Shown piece by piece: positions 14,847 through 23,085 of a stretch of 35,873 bases of DNA. Positions within the stretch are counted from its first letter, which is position 1, and every line of letters starts with the position of its first letter. The stretch is from assembly GCA_023953695.1 (NCBI GenBank), contig JAMLJG010000003.1, positions 71,012 to 106,884 on the forward strand, read 5' to 3'. The notes beneath the pieces are model-generated. The model saw only the letters and a program-made list of their open reading frames with translations, had not been told where the DNA came from and did not search any database. The DNA comes from Kiritimatiellia bacterium. GTDB taxonomy: Bacteria > Verrucomicrobiota > Kiritimatiellia > CAIVKH01. The position numbers and the translations under genes were made by a program.

Positions 14847-16153
14847 GGCTCCACCGCTCCTGCGGCCACGTGGAGCCGGATAAGGCTCGCGTGCGCCTGA
14901 ATATCCGCCGCAGCCTCGCGGCGTTCCAGTCGCTGCCATTGCGCGAGGGCAAGGAGCGCATCGAGCTGACTGCTTCGCCCTAGTTCGTAGTCGCGGGATT
15001 GCACTTCGTAACTTTCGCGAGCCAGCGTCTGGGCCTCTTTCAGACTTTCCAACTGGGCCGCTGCCGATCGAAAGTCCGCGTACGCGGCGCGCACGTCGCC
15101 TACGGCGCTGCGACGCAGCGCGGCGAGGTTGAGTTCGCTGATGCGGACGAGCTCGCCCTTCTCTCGTGCGCGAGCGCGAATGACGCCTTCGTCGAAGAGA
15201 GGGAGTGCCATCGTCAATGCGACATTCCATTCGCGATCTTCATCGGGATCCTCGTAGAGTGTCCATTCGCCCGCCGTGCGCACTTCCGGAAGACGTTCGC
15301 CTTGAGCTGCCCGCGCTTCTCGCTGTGCCGCATCGGCGCGCGCCGCGCTCGCCTGAATGTCTGCCCGAAGCGCGGCGTTTGTTAAGAAGGATTCCAACGC
15401 TGGCGAAGTGGCAGGTTCTGTGTAATCCTGCAAACGGATTTTTCCCGCTGGCACGTCAATTAGGAAGGAAAGCAATTCGCGCGCAGCATCGGCCAAACCG
15501 CGAATGGCGGCCTGCTCGACTCGTGTTTCCGCCAGCGAGGCCTGCGCGGCGATCAGGTCTGCACGACGCGAACGTCCCAAGCGCGTGCGCTCTTCCAGTA
15601 CCCCGACCGTTTGGTCAAGCGCCTCTACAAGCCGATCCAGAACGGCGAGATCGCGCTCGCACGCAAGGAGCTGATGAAACGCATCTGCGACATCGAGATA
15701 GAGCAGCTCCAGAGCGCGACGCTCATCGAACTTCACCGCCCGACCCAAAGCTTCGCGCGCCTCGGCTTCGCGCGCAGTGCGGAATCCGCGATATAGCGCC
15801 TGCTCGACCCGGATTCCGAGCGCATAGATTTCTGGGCTGCGGCTGCTTGAATCGCTCCCTGTATTGCGGCGATCGTTCTGAAAGGTGGCCCCACCCGTGA
15901 ACGAAATCGAAGGAAGCAATGTGTCGCGCGACTGCCGATAGCGAGCTTCAGCGGCGCGCCATTCTGCGGCGGCAATCCCGACTCGCTCATTGCGCGCTAA
16001 CGCGCGTTCGTAGCACGCCCGAATGTCCAGCGCGGGTGGCATCCCAGCCGCGAGGGAGGTTGTTGCGGCCATCATGACGGCCGATAACAGCGTCAACGCC
16101 ATCGCTCCGCGCCATCGTTGCTCGTCGTGTTTTCTGCAATCTACATCGTGCAT
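14843..16153 (-). CDS. TolC-family outer membrane efflux channel
   Basis: An outer-membrane factor that would complete a tripartite efflux pump with the RND protein it overlaps by ATGA. A signal peptide (ALTLLSAVMMAATTSLAAG) is followed by a tandem duplicated helical region rich in Ala, Glu, Arg and Leu, with the OEP-family opener LDIRACYERALARNERVGIAAAEWRAAEARYRQSR read in pieces. LLPSISFTGGATFQ and LPEVRTAGEWTLYE form the two beta-strand pairs. There is no lipobox cysteine after the signal sequence. Possible starts are ATG 16189 (overlapping fmt by 20 nt), 16153 and about 16102. The signal peptide fits 16153 or the shortest best; the 16189 start would put about 29 residues before the hydrophobic core. 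Confidence 0.9.
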   Translation of the reverse strand: MHDVDCRKHDEQRWRGAMALTLLSAVMMAATTSLAAGMPPALDIRACYERALARNERVGIAAAEWRAAEARYRQSRDTLLPSISFTGGATFQNDRRNTGSDSSSRSPEIYALGIRVEQALYRGFRTAREAEAREALGRAVKFDERRALELLYLDVADAFHQLLACERDLAVLDRLVEALDQTVGVLEERTRLGRSRRADLIAAQASLAETRVEQAAIRGLADAARELLSFLIDVPAGKIRLQDYTEPATSPALESFLTNAALRADIQASAARADAAQREARAAQGERLPEVRTAGEWTLYEDPDEDREWNVALTMALPLFDEGVIRARAREKGELVRISELNLAALRRSAVGDVRAAYADFRSAAAQLESLKEAQTLARESYEVQSRDYELGRSSQLDALLALAQWQRLERREAAADIQAHASLIRLHVAAGAVEP

Positions 16154-16169
16154 AGGCAGTCTCGGGAAT

Positions 16170-17093
16170 CTACGACAATCGCGTGTCATCCGGCAAATGG
16201 CTTCCGCGCAAGAAGTCTGCGCCGGTCATGGCGCGCTTCCCTTCGGGTTGCACTTCAATCAAGCGCAAGGCGCCTTCGCCGCAGGCGATGAGCGGGCCCA
16301 AGCCCGTTCGCTCAAGGAACGCGCCGGGCAACCCGGAGCCCTCTTCCACCTGCGTCCTCAATATGCGCAACCGCCCTTCGCCCAGCATGGCGAATGTACC
16401 CGGCCACGGCTGAAATCCGCGCACGCGATTGTGAAGTGTGCGCGCGGGCATCGTCCAATCCATGCGCGCATCTTCTTTCTGGAGCTTTCGCGCCCAGGTG
16501 ACGGCCGACTCGTCTTGTTCGCGCGGCTGTGCAGTGCCCTGCTCAATCTGCGCAATCACATCGAGCAACATCGCTGCGCCGATGGCCGCAAGGCGAGGTT
16601 CGACCTCCACCAGCGTCTCACTGGCAAGCAGAGGCGCTGTCTGCTGGGCCAAAATGGGGCCTGCGTCCATCCGCGAAACGACCTGCTGAATCGTCACGCC
16701 CGTCTCATCTTGGCCATCGGCAATCGCCCACTGCATCGGCGCGGCGCCGCGATAGGCGGGCAAGAGCGAGGGATGAATGTTGATGAAGCCAAAGCGCGGC
16801 ACGGCGAGAATGGCCTTCGGCAAATACTGCCCATAGGCGGTCACCACGGCCAGGTCGGGCCGAATCGCAGCGAGGGCGTCAACCGCATCGCCAATTTTCT
16901 CCGGCGCCAAAGTGGGAATCCCAAGTTCCAACGCACAGCGGCGGACGGGGCACGGCTGAATATGGCGGCCTCGCCCCTGCGGACGATCCGGCTGTGTCAC
17001 GCACAGCGACACCTCGTGCGGTGAGGTGTGCAACGCGCTCAATGCCGGCACTGCAAACGAGTCCGATCCAAGGAAGATGATTTTCAGAGGCAT
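16170..17093 (-). CDS. fmt: Methionyl-tRNA formyltransferase
   Basis: Fmt formylates Met-tRNA-fMet from 10-formyl-THF for bacterial initiation. The 307-aa product opens KIIFLGSDSFAVPAL. The catalytic region shows INIHPSLLPAYRGAAPMQWAI with the conserved His and the SLLP signature, then ETGVTIQQVVSRMDAGPIL. A C-terminal OB-like tRNA-binding domain follows (LHNRVRGFQPWPGTFA, GALRLIEVQPEGKR). Length agrees with the family (about 310). ATG at 17093, divergent from the glycosyltransferase on the plus strand. Its tRNA substrate is encoded at 24436-24512. In many bacteria fmt adjoins def, but no deformylase gene is visible here. Confidence 0.97.
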   Translation of the reverse strand: MPLKIIFLGSDSFAVPALSALHTSPHEVSLCVTQPDRPQGRGRHIQPCPVRRCALELGIPTLAPEKIGDAVDALAAIRPDLAVVTAYGQYLPKAILAVPRFGFINIHPSLLPAYRGAAPMQWAIADGQDETGVTIQQVVSRMDAGPILAQQTAPLLASETLVEVEPRLAAIGAAMLLDVIAQIEQGTAQPREQDESAVTWARKLQKEDARMDWTMPARTLHNRVRGFQPWPGTFAMLGEGRLRILRTQVEEGSGLPGAFLERTGLGPLIACGEGALRLIEVQPEGKRAMTGADFLRGSHLPDDTRLS

Positions 17094-17144
17094 AACAATT
17101 CGTTACATGATAGAGATATGCGCGATCTTCGTCGAGAGATGCCG

Positions 17145-18158
17145 ATGGCCGAACAACAAGATAATCAGAATGTGGGAACAGGCGCACAACCAGAATTGCC
17201 GATTGTGGTGCCATTTCCCAAGTGGGACGACTGGGTTGCCGAGTGCATCGCCGGTTGCGCCAAGCTCGATTATCCGCATTTTGAGATCTGGCTGCTCCCC
17301 GATGAGCCGCTTCCGCTGGAGCGCGTCGCCGAAGCGGAACGCCTCGCCGCGGGCCGTCCCGTTCGCGTTCTTCCCACCGGCCCGGCAAATCCGGCAAAAA
17401 AGCGCAATGTCGCGCTTCGCGCATCCCAGCACGCGTGGGCCGCGCTGATTGATGCCGACGCCTATCCGCAACCCGATTGGCTGCAAAAGGCCTTTCGCCA
17501 CGTGACCGATACGGTCGGAATCGTCGCTGGCCCCAACATGACGCCGCCGGGCGACCCGCTCGCGCGCCGTATTTCGGGCCTGCCCATGCGTAGCCCGCTC
17601 GGTTTCGGTGCGGGCTATATCCGCCATCACCCCGTCGCGCAACACGATGCCGAGGAAATGCCGACGTGCAACATGATCATTCGCCGCTTGCCCGAACTTC
17701 TCTTTCGCGAAGAGTTCAACACGGCCGAAGACATGATGTATTGCCGCGATACTCGCGAGCGCGGTTTCCGAGTCGTCTATGCCCCCGATGTGGTGGTCTA
17801 TCACCACCGCCGCCGATTCCCGCGCGATTTTGCGAAGCAGTTCTATTTCTATGGGCGCGACAAGGGGCGCCTCTTTGCGCGCAGCCACGGCGCTGCTCGA
17901 ATGGGGCATGCCGCGCCAGCCGGATTGCTCATCTACGCCGTCGCAACCCTACTGTTGGCGCTGTTGTGTTCGATTCCGCTCTGGTGGTGGATTCCCGCGC
18001 TTGGCTATGCCGCGCTCGTTCTGCTGGAATCCATCCGTTGCGCATCGAGTCCGCTCCTCGCACTCTGCGGCTTGATCGCCTTTCCCGTCGCGCATTTGAG
18101 CTATGGATTCGGCTTCTGGCGCGGCGTTCCCAAAGGCCTCCGCGAGCGGCGTGCCTAA
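17145..18158 (+). CDS. Family 2 glycosyltransferase with C-terminal membrane helices
   Basis: A GT-A fold glycosyltransferase, 337 aa. The N-terminal nucleotide-sugar half has IVVPFPKWDDWVAECI, and KKRNVAL leads to the metal-binding LIDADAYPQPDWL (DAD). Acceptor-side motifs are MPTCNMIIRR and FNTAEDMMYCRDTRERGFRVVYAPDVVVYHHRR with the catalytic ED. Two or three hydrophobic helices near residues 265-325 anchor it to the inner membrane. The sugar and acceptor cannot be inferred; surface polysaccharide or glycoprotein work fits the neighbouring YfhO-like protein, whose stop codon is only 8 nt away in convergent orientation. Start: ATG 17145 has GAGAG six nt upstream; ATG 17118 is an alternative. 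Confidence 0.88.
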   Translation: MAEQQDNQNVGTGAQPELPIVVPFPKWDDWVAECIAGCAKLDYPHFEIWLLPDEPLPLERVAEAERLAAGRPVRVLPTGPANPAKKRNVALRASQHAWAALIDADAYPQPDWLQKAFRHVTDTVGIVAGPNMTPPGDPLARRISGLPMRSPLGFGAGYIRHHPVAQHDAEEMPTCNMIIRRLPELLFREEFNTAEDMMYCRDTRERGFRVVYAPDVVVYHHRRRFPRDFAKQFYFYGRDKGRLFARSHGAARMGHAAPAGLLIYAVATLLLALLCSIPLWWWIPALGYAALVLLESIRCASSPLLALCGLIAFPVAHLSYGFGFWRGVPKGLRERRA

Positions 18159-18166
18159 CGCTCAGC

Positions 18167-20587
18167 TCACGCTTCCTTGCGGCGGCGCGCACACGAAACC
18201 AGCGCCAGCGCGCCGAAGGCTAACCCTGCGGCCTGCATCGCGAGGGTAATGCGCGTCGGAAGATGTTCTACGACGACCGTGCTCATGCCGGGTTCGAGAT
18301 AGATTCCTGTGAACACGTGGTCGGTTCGGAAAACCGGCGTCGGCACACCGTTGACCGTCGCTCGCCAATACGGGGTATATTTGTCGCTCATCCGCAGAAC
18401 GGTGGGCACCGAGGTCGCCACGCGCAATTTCACTCGACCTGTCTCGCGCTCCTGCACCTCGATACTTCCACTGAGACCGGATCCCGTGCTCGCGGGCAAA
18501 TTCGCGGAAGGCGGAACCAGGACACGCTGGAAGGGTGTGTATGACGGCGACCGCAATCGTTCGAGCGTCTGCGTCTCATCCGCAACCTCCCACCCCGCCA
18601 CAGTCGCATATCGCGGCGCAGGGGCCACGTGTTGGGCGATGATGTTCTGGCCTGGTTGCTGCGGCGTCGCAGCCGAAACGGCGACACCACCGCCTTGTGG
18701 AAACACATTGAACGCAAACGCAAGTTTGAAGCGATCGCGGAAGGCCTCGCCGTTTTGCAATTCAGGCCACAAATTCGCCGGACCCATCACAAAGCCAATG
18801 GCAAAGTGCTGCCAGAGAAGCGCGGGCCGATTCCCGAGCGCCTCAAGAAATTGTTGATAGTCCTTCGGCATTCGGATCTGCGCGGGGTTGTAGGTTTCAA
18901 TGCCTTGATACGGCAACAGCACCGTCAGCCACTGATTGTAGAACCCGCCTTGCGTCGCGAGAAAGAGGCGTTGCGATTTGAGCTTCTCCTTGAGGAAATC
19001 CGTGGCAACCGTGTTCTGGATATAGCCGCTTGCCGGAGTCGTCGCGACGTAGTGGCGGCTGATGGTCAGTTGATCGGCAACCACGAGACCCACAACCACC
19101 CACGCCCATGCGGGCACTGGCCAACGGCGAAGCGCCCAGGTCACTCCAGCCAGGAGCAAGAAGAAGAATCCCGCGTGCGCCACAGCCGAAGTACGGTTTC
19201 CTACAATGGCCGACGCGGCATTCCCCCACCCTTGCTGCACGAACGTCTGCATCGCTTGAGCGGACGAGGTCTGCAGGATCAGCGCCCAAAGCAAAAAGAG
19301 ACCCGCTGCTGCAATGATGGAAATTTGAAATCGCGCGCGGATGCGATCGCGATCACTGGAAAGCAAACCGCTGAAGCCGTATGCCGCGAGCACACCCAGC
19401 GCGAATTGTGTTACCTGCATAAACTTGACTGGTCCGCGAATCGAGGACATGGCGGGCAATTCGAAAAAGAGGCGATACAAAGGGGTGAACTTTCCGCACC
19501 CGAGGATAAAGGTCACTACCGCGGCAGCCGTCCAAAATATCGCATCGGCTTTGGCACGACCCTTCGACTTGAATCCAATGGCGATTCCCAGCAGCGCAAA
19601 CGCCAGCGGAATGGCGCCGATGTAGAGGGTCTCGAGTTTGAAGTTTGGAAATCCTTGGCGGGACGTCTCCCAATTTGCCGAGCGGCCCAATCGGCCCCAA
19701 TATGGCCCCGTCGGTTCGCCAGAGCGCCAGCCGTAAAAGCCCGGCGCGACCCATTCAATGGTCTCCTCCGGCGGCCAGCTCCACTGCGTGCAATACTCCC
19801 ACACCTGCGCCTTGCTCTCCGCCGGTTGATCCGCCGTCTCAAAGGCATAAAATGACGTCGCCATCCACAGCGCGCGCGCGGCCACGAGAAACGCCACCGT
19901 CCCCATCGGGAGCAGTGGCTTGAGCCAGCCCTTCCAATCCCACCCGTGCTCGCGCGCGAGCGCGAAGAGCGCATACGGGCCCAACACCATCGCGAAGAAC
20001 GTGGCCACATCTGCCTGCTCCAGGAACATTCCTCCGCACGCGACCCCCGCCAATGCGCCCCATGCCACAGAGCGCTTCTGCGCGGCGCGTTCGATCAGCC
20101 AAAGCGCGAGCGCTGCGAACATCACCACACCGAACTTGCCGATGTGGCCCGCGTAGGTCAGAAAAAAAGTGCTCCCGAGCCAAAACGCGGTCAACGCGCC
20201 GAGGAGCGACGGAGCCAGACGAATCCCTCGCGCCCGCATGAAGAGGCCAAACCCGATCGTCGCCACCGCCAGATCCGCCGCATGAATGACATTCTGAAAA
20301 AGGCGCACCGGCAAGAGCCAGAGCAGCAAGTTGGTCCAATTGAAGGCCAACAGCGCGGGCTGCCCCGCGAGCACAGAATCATCCCATACCCGCCAAAAGC
20401 CCGCCGGCAACCAGCGCTCCCGCAGCGCCATCGCGCCGATGTTGTCATCGCTGGTGAACAGAATCGCCGTGGAAAAGATCGCATCGCGATAGACCAGCAA
20501 CCCCATCCCAATCGCAAGGGCAACCAGTAGCCAAAACTCGCGCTTCGTCCAAATGCCGCCCTCGGTAGAACTAGTTGTTTCGCTCAT
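18167..20587 (-). CDS. YfhO-like polytopic membrane protein
   Basis: An 806-aa integral membrane protein. About 12 hydrophobic segments fill residues 15-535 (first: EFWLLVALAIGMGLLVY), with the first external loop FTSDDNIGAMALRERWLPAGFWRVWDDSVLAGQP. The C-terminal 250 residues are soluble and end in YWRATVNGVPTPVFRTDHVFTGIYLEPG followed by a last helix and basic tail. This layout, including 'TPYWRATVNG', is that of YfhO-family (GT-C-like) proteins, implicated in Gram-positives in glycosylating teichoic acids. Whether this one glycosylates anything is inference. The ATG at 20587 has a good AAAGGA ribosome site 7 nt upstream; longer starts are shadows. It is divergent from the beta-helix gene at 20774. 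Confidence 0.85.
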   Translation of the reverse strand: MSETTSSTEGGIWTKREFWLLVALAIGMGLLVYRDAIFSTAILFTSDDNIGAMALRERWLPAGFWRVWDDSVLAGQPALLAFNWTNLLLWLLPVRLFQNVIHAADLAVATIGFGLFMRARGIRLAPSLLGALTAFWLGSTFFLTYAGHIGKFGVVMFAALALWLIERAAQKRSVAWGALAGVACGGMFLEQADVATFFAMVLGPYALFALAREHGWDWKGWLKPLLPMGTVAFLVAARALWMATSFYAFETADQPAESKAQVWEYCTQWSWPPEETIEWVAPGFYGWRSGEPTGPYWGRLGRSANWETSRQGFPNFKLETLYIGAIPLAFALLGIAIGFKSKGRAKADAIFWTAAAVVTFILGCGKFTPLYRLFFELPAMSSIRGPVKFMQVTQFALGVLAAYGFSGLLSSDRDRIRARFQISIIAAAGLFLLWALILQTSSAQAMQTFVQQGWGNAASAIVGNRTSAVAHAGFFFLLLAGVTWALRRWPVPAWAWVVVGLVVADQLTISRHYVATTPASGYIQNTVATDFLKEKLKSQRLFLATQGGFYNQWLTVLLPYQGIETYNPAQIRMPKDYQQFLEALGNRPALLWQHFAIGFVMGPANLWPELQNGEAFRDRFKLAFAFNVFPQGGGVAVSAATPQQPGQNIIAQHVAPAPRYATVAGWEVADETQTLERLRSPSYTPFQRVLVPPSANLPASTGSGLSGSIEVQERETGRVKLRVATSVPTVLRMSDKYTPYWRATVNGVPTPVFRTDHVFTGIYLEPGMSTVVVEHLPTRITLAMQAAGLAFGALALVSCARRRKEA

Positions 20588-20773
20588 CAGAAATCCTTTA
20601 TAGGTGTGGGCAAGCATCGAGAAACCAGCGGCATACGACAATCACTAAAAGACGGAAATCAAGGGGCCCCAGTTTCTCAGGTTTTACCCGATAGCATTTA
20701 CCCTTGTTCAAGCCTGAGATTCTACGCAAAATCCTGCATCGAGTGTGGATTGGAACAAGTGAAGGGGCAGATC

Positions 20774-22390
20774 ATGAGGCATTTCATCACTTCTCTATTG
20801 GCGGCAGCGCTGACGCTGCCCATCGCGACGCGTGCGGCTGACACCTGTTATGTGGTGATGGATGGAAGCGCGACGACGAATTATTTCGGATACGTCGGAG
20901 ACGCGATCAACTCTATCGGCACCGGCACCGGCGTCGTCACCATGATCGCCGATGATTCGATCATGACCTCTAACTTGGAGACGCGGATCAACGTCGTCGG
21001 CAACGTCACCCTTGTCAGCGATGGAGGCGACCACACCATCTGGCGCGGCATCCAGCAGGCGCCCACCAACTACACCCTCCTCTACGTCGCGCGCTTCGGC
21101 GAATCGAACGCCGTTCTCACCCTCGGCGCCCCTTCGATGCCCGGCACCCTCACCTTCGATGGCGGTTCCTTCACCAACACCTCCGCCAGTCTCGTGCTCA
21201 ACTATCAGAACGGCACGCTGAATCTCTACGACGGGGTGATCCTCAAGAACAACATCTCCGGCTTCGAAGGCAGCGGCGTCTATAACGAAGGCACCTTCAA
21301 CATGTACGGCGGCATCATTGTCAGCAACGTCTCCTTCGGGCTCGGAGGCGGTGTGGACAACGCGGGCTATTGGTCCGGCTCGAAAGCGATCTTCAACATG
21401 TACGGCGGCACAATCGCGCACAACGAGAGCCGGATCAGCATGAACCACGGCGGCTTGGGCGGCGGCGTTGCGAATGAAGGCTCGGCGATCTTCAATCTGT
21501 TTGGCGGCAGCATTGAGAACAACCAGGCCGAGTTGGCAGGCGGCGGAATCTTCAACGCGAAATACAGCAACGCCTATGCCCACACGAACGGATCGCTTCA
21601 CATCACCGGCGGCTCCATCAGCGGCAACGCTGTCACCGCCACCAACGGCATGGGCAACGGCGTCTATAGCGACAAGATCCTCACCATGGGCGCAGCCGCC
21701 AACCTGAACGCCAACAACGACGTATTCATCTCCAACGGCGTCATTCTCGTCACCTCTCAACTGACGGAATCGGGTGTCATAGCCACCCTCTCCTCCGCCA
21801 GCACTACATCGGGAACCCAACTTGTCAAAGTGGACATCGGCTCGGGCCAGACCCTTGACGATGTATTGCCGTCCTTTGCCCTCGTCTCGGGTTCCGGCCA
21901 AATCCTGGCGGTAGATATCGCTGCTGACGCGATCATTCGCGCCACAGCGTTTGAGGCCTGGCTGCTCAGCCGCGGCTACTCCTACACCGATCCCGACTAT
22001 GCTCCCGCAAGTGATAGCGACGATGACAACGCCACCACTTGGGAAGAATATCTGGCCGACACCGACCCCGGCGACGCCAGCTCCGTCCTCGCCATAACTA
22101 TCGGATCGCTCTATAGCACCAACTATGTGGACATTGTCGCGACCAACGAGTTGAACGAAGTCGTCACAAACCGCGTCTACGACAATATCGGCATCGTGTT
22201 CAGTTGGCCCAGCGCCTCGGGCCGTATCTACGACGTTGAAAACACCGACTCTATGTTGCCCGCCACATGGCAAGCCACGGAAACCGACATTCCCGCCACA
22301 CCGCCGGCCAACATCTACACAAACCTCTTTGGGGACCTCCCACCCGACGCCCTCCGATTCTACCGCACACGCGTTCGACTCGGAAACTGA
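20774..22390 (+). CDS. Secreted beta-helix (adhesin-like) protein with acidic repeat
   Basis: A 538-aa exported protein of unknown role. A signal peptide (MRHFITSLLAAALTLPIATRAAD, cleavage about residue 21) is followed by a glycine- and asparagine-rich right-handed beta-helix region (about 110-300) of the pattern GGGVxNxG-FNMYGG-I-x-N. Only two cysteines or fewer are seen. An acidic loop at 414-432 (DSDDDNATTWEEYLADTDP) resembles Ca2+-binding repeats common in exported PVC proteins. The C-terminal module begins about residue 475 with FSWPSASGRIYDVENTDS. No autotransporter barrel, PEP-CTERM or lipobox is seen. ATG 20774 has AGGGGC upstream. A hairpin terminator follows the stop. Adhesion, polysaccharide binding or lyase activity are all possible. 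Confidence 0.85.
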   Translation: MRHFITSLLAAALTLPIATRAADTCYVVMDGSATTNYFGYVGDAINSIGTGTGVVTMIADDSIMTSNLETRINVVGNVTLVSDGGDHTIWRGIQQAPTNYTLLYVARFGESNAVLTLGAPSMPGTLTFDGGSFTNTSASLVLNYQNGTLNLYDGVILKNNISGFEGSGVYNEGTFNMYGGIIVSNVSFGLGGGVDNAGYWSGSKAIFNMYGGTIAHNESRISMNHGGLGGGVANEGSAIFNLFGGSIENNQAELAGGGIFNAKYSNAYAHTNGSLHITGGSISGNAVTATNGMGNGVYSDKILTMGAAANLNANNDVFISNGVILVTSQLTESGVIATLSSASTTSGTQLVKVDIGSGQTLDDVLPSFALVSGSGQILAVDIAADAIIRATAFEAWLLSRGYSYTDPDYAPASDSDDDNATTWEEYLADTDPGDASSVLAITIGSLYSTNYVDIVATNELNEVVTNRVYDNIGIVFSWPSASGRIYDVENTDSMLPATWQATETDIPATPPANIYTNLFGDLPPDALRFYRTRVRLGN

Positions 22391-22418
22391 TCCCCCACCC
22401 CTCAATCCAAACACCAAG

Positions 22419-22445
22419 AAGGCCGGAGCCACAAACTCCGGCCTT
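22419..22445 (+). terminator. Hairpin terminator after the beta-helix gene
   Basis: AAGGCCGGAG (22419-22428) and CTCCGGCCTT (22436-22445) form a perfect 10-bp stem around a 7-nt loop, 28 nt after the stop codon at 22390. The following T run is weak (TTCTCAATTC), so it may be a poor rho-independent or rho-linked terminator. Confidence 0.75.
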
Positions 22446-22728
22446 CTCAATTCAGCGCCATCCCCCTCACCAAAGCCCACCTTCCTATGCATCGCAACCC
22501 CCGATCACGCTTCACGCTCCGACAGAAAAAAGAACGCATTTCCACTTCACAACAACCAGCATTTACCTCGCCCACTCATGAGCCGCTTGGACGAATCCGG
22601 TTACGTTCGTGTATCAAGGCGAGTTGCCCGAGACGTAGATTCCGCTGCATCTCAAGAATTTGCGGGGCTGCAGCGGCTCTGCTAGTTTGACCCCGATCTT
22701 GGGGCTTGGTGCACAAGGAAAAGAGACA
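22446..22728. other. Non-coding gap before the winged-helix gene
   Basis: I see no gene, tRNA or good promoter in this stretch. Reading frames across it are short and unlike known proteins. Close to 22691-22704, CCCC...GGGG forms a small hairpin (CCCCGATCTTGGGG) just before the ribosome site of the next gene. Confidence 0.5.
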
Positions 22729-22977
22729 ATGATCGAGAATAATTCTGGCAACGTATCAAGCGCATTCGAGATGCTCTTGGAAGAGATTGAAACAGAGAAG
22801 GACGTGGACCACAAACCCCTTGCCAGTGACCCCGACATGCCGCGCTGGCGCAACTTCGCCCAGTGGGCACGCCATACCATGCGCCAAGAGGGCCTCCTCA
22901 AAGACGACTCCCCGCACGGCACATGGGAAATCACCGATGCCGGGCGGGCGAGGCTTGCTGAAGACCAGCAAGCATGA
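22729..22977 (+). CDS. Small winged-helix protein resembling the Mrr N-terminal domain
   Basis: An 82-aa acidic protein with ATG at 22729 and an AGGAAAAGAG ribosome site. The second half (PRWRNFAQWARHTMRQEGLL then GTWEITDAGRARL) follows the pattern of the N-terminal winged helix of Mrr-type restriction proteins, which reads modified DNA or helps dimerise. There is no nuclease domain, and the frame ends before the transposase 94-108 nt later. It could therefore be a truncated Mrr, an antitoxin-like regulator or a stand-alone DNA-binding domain. Its position next to a transposase in an accessory-looking stretch suggests transfer. The similarity is judged by eye and is moderate. Confidence 0.6.
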   Translation: MIENNSGNVSSAFEMLLEEIETEKDVDHKPLASDPDMPRWRNFAQWARHTMRQEGLLKDDSPHGTWEITDAGRARLAEDQQA

Positions 22978-23085
22978 GCGACGCGCCGACCCACACAGAC
23001 GAGCGCGCGCCTCACAGTGTGGATTGGCAAGTAGACTGATCGCCCCGTGGTGGTGAGTGGTCACGCTGCAATGCGCAAGGAATCC

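Noticed and set aside
14847..15230. Upstream extension of the RND reading frame by about 128 codons.
   Set aside because: The extension is Arg-rich shadow sequence inside the TolC-like gene; RND proteins start with the first helix at the ATG at 14846.
20795..22492. Long open frame on the minus strand opposite the beta-helix gene (565 codons).
   Set aside because: It is antisense to a gene with signal peptide, ribosome site and terminator, has a low-complexity VGG/GDE composition, and shows no known domain.
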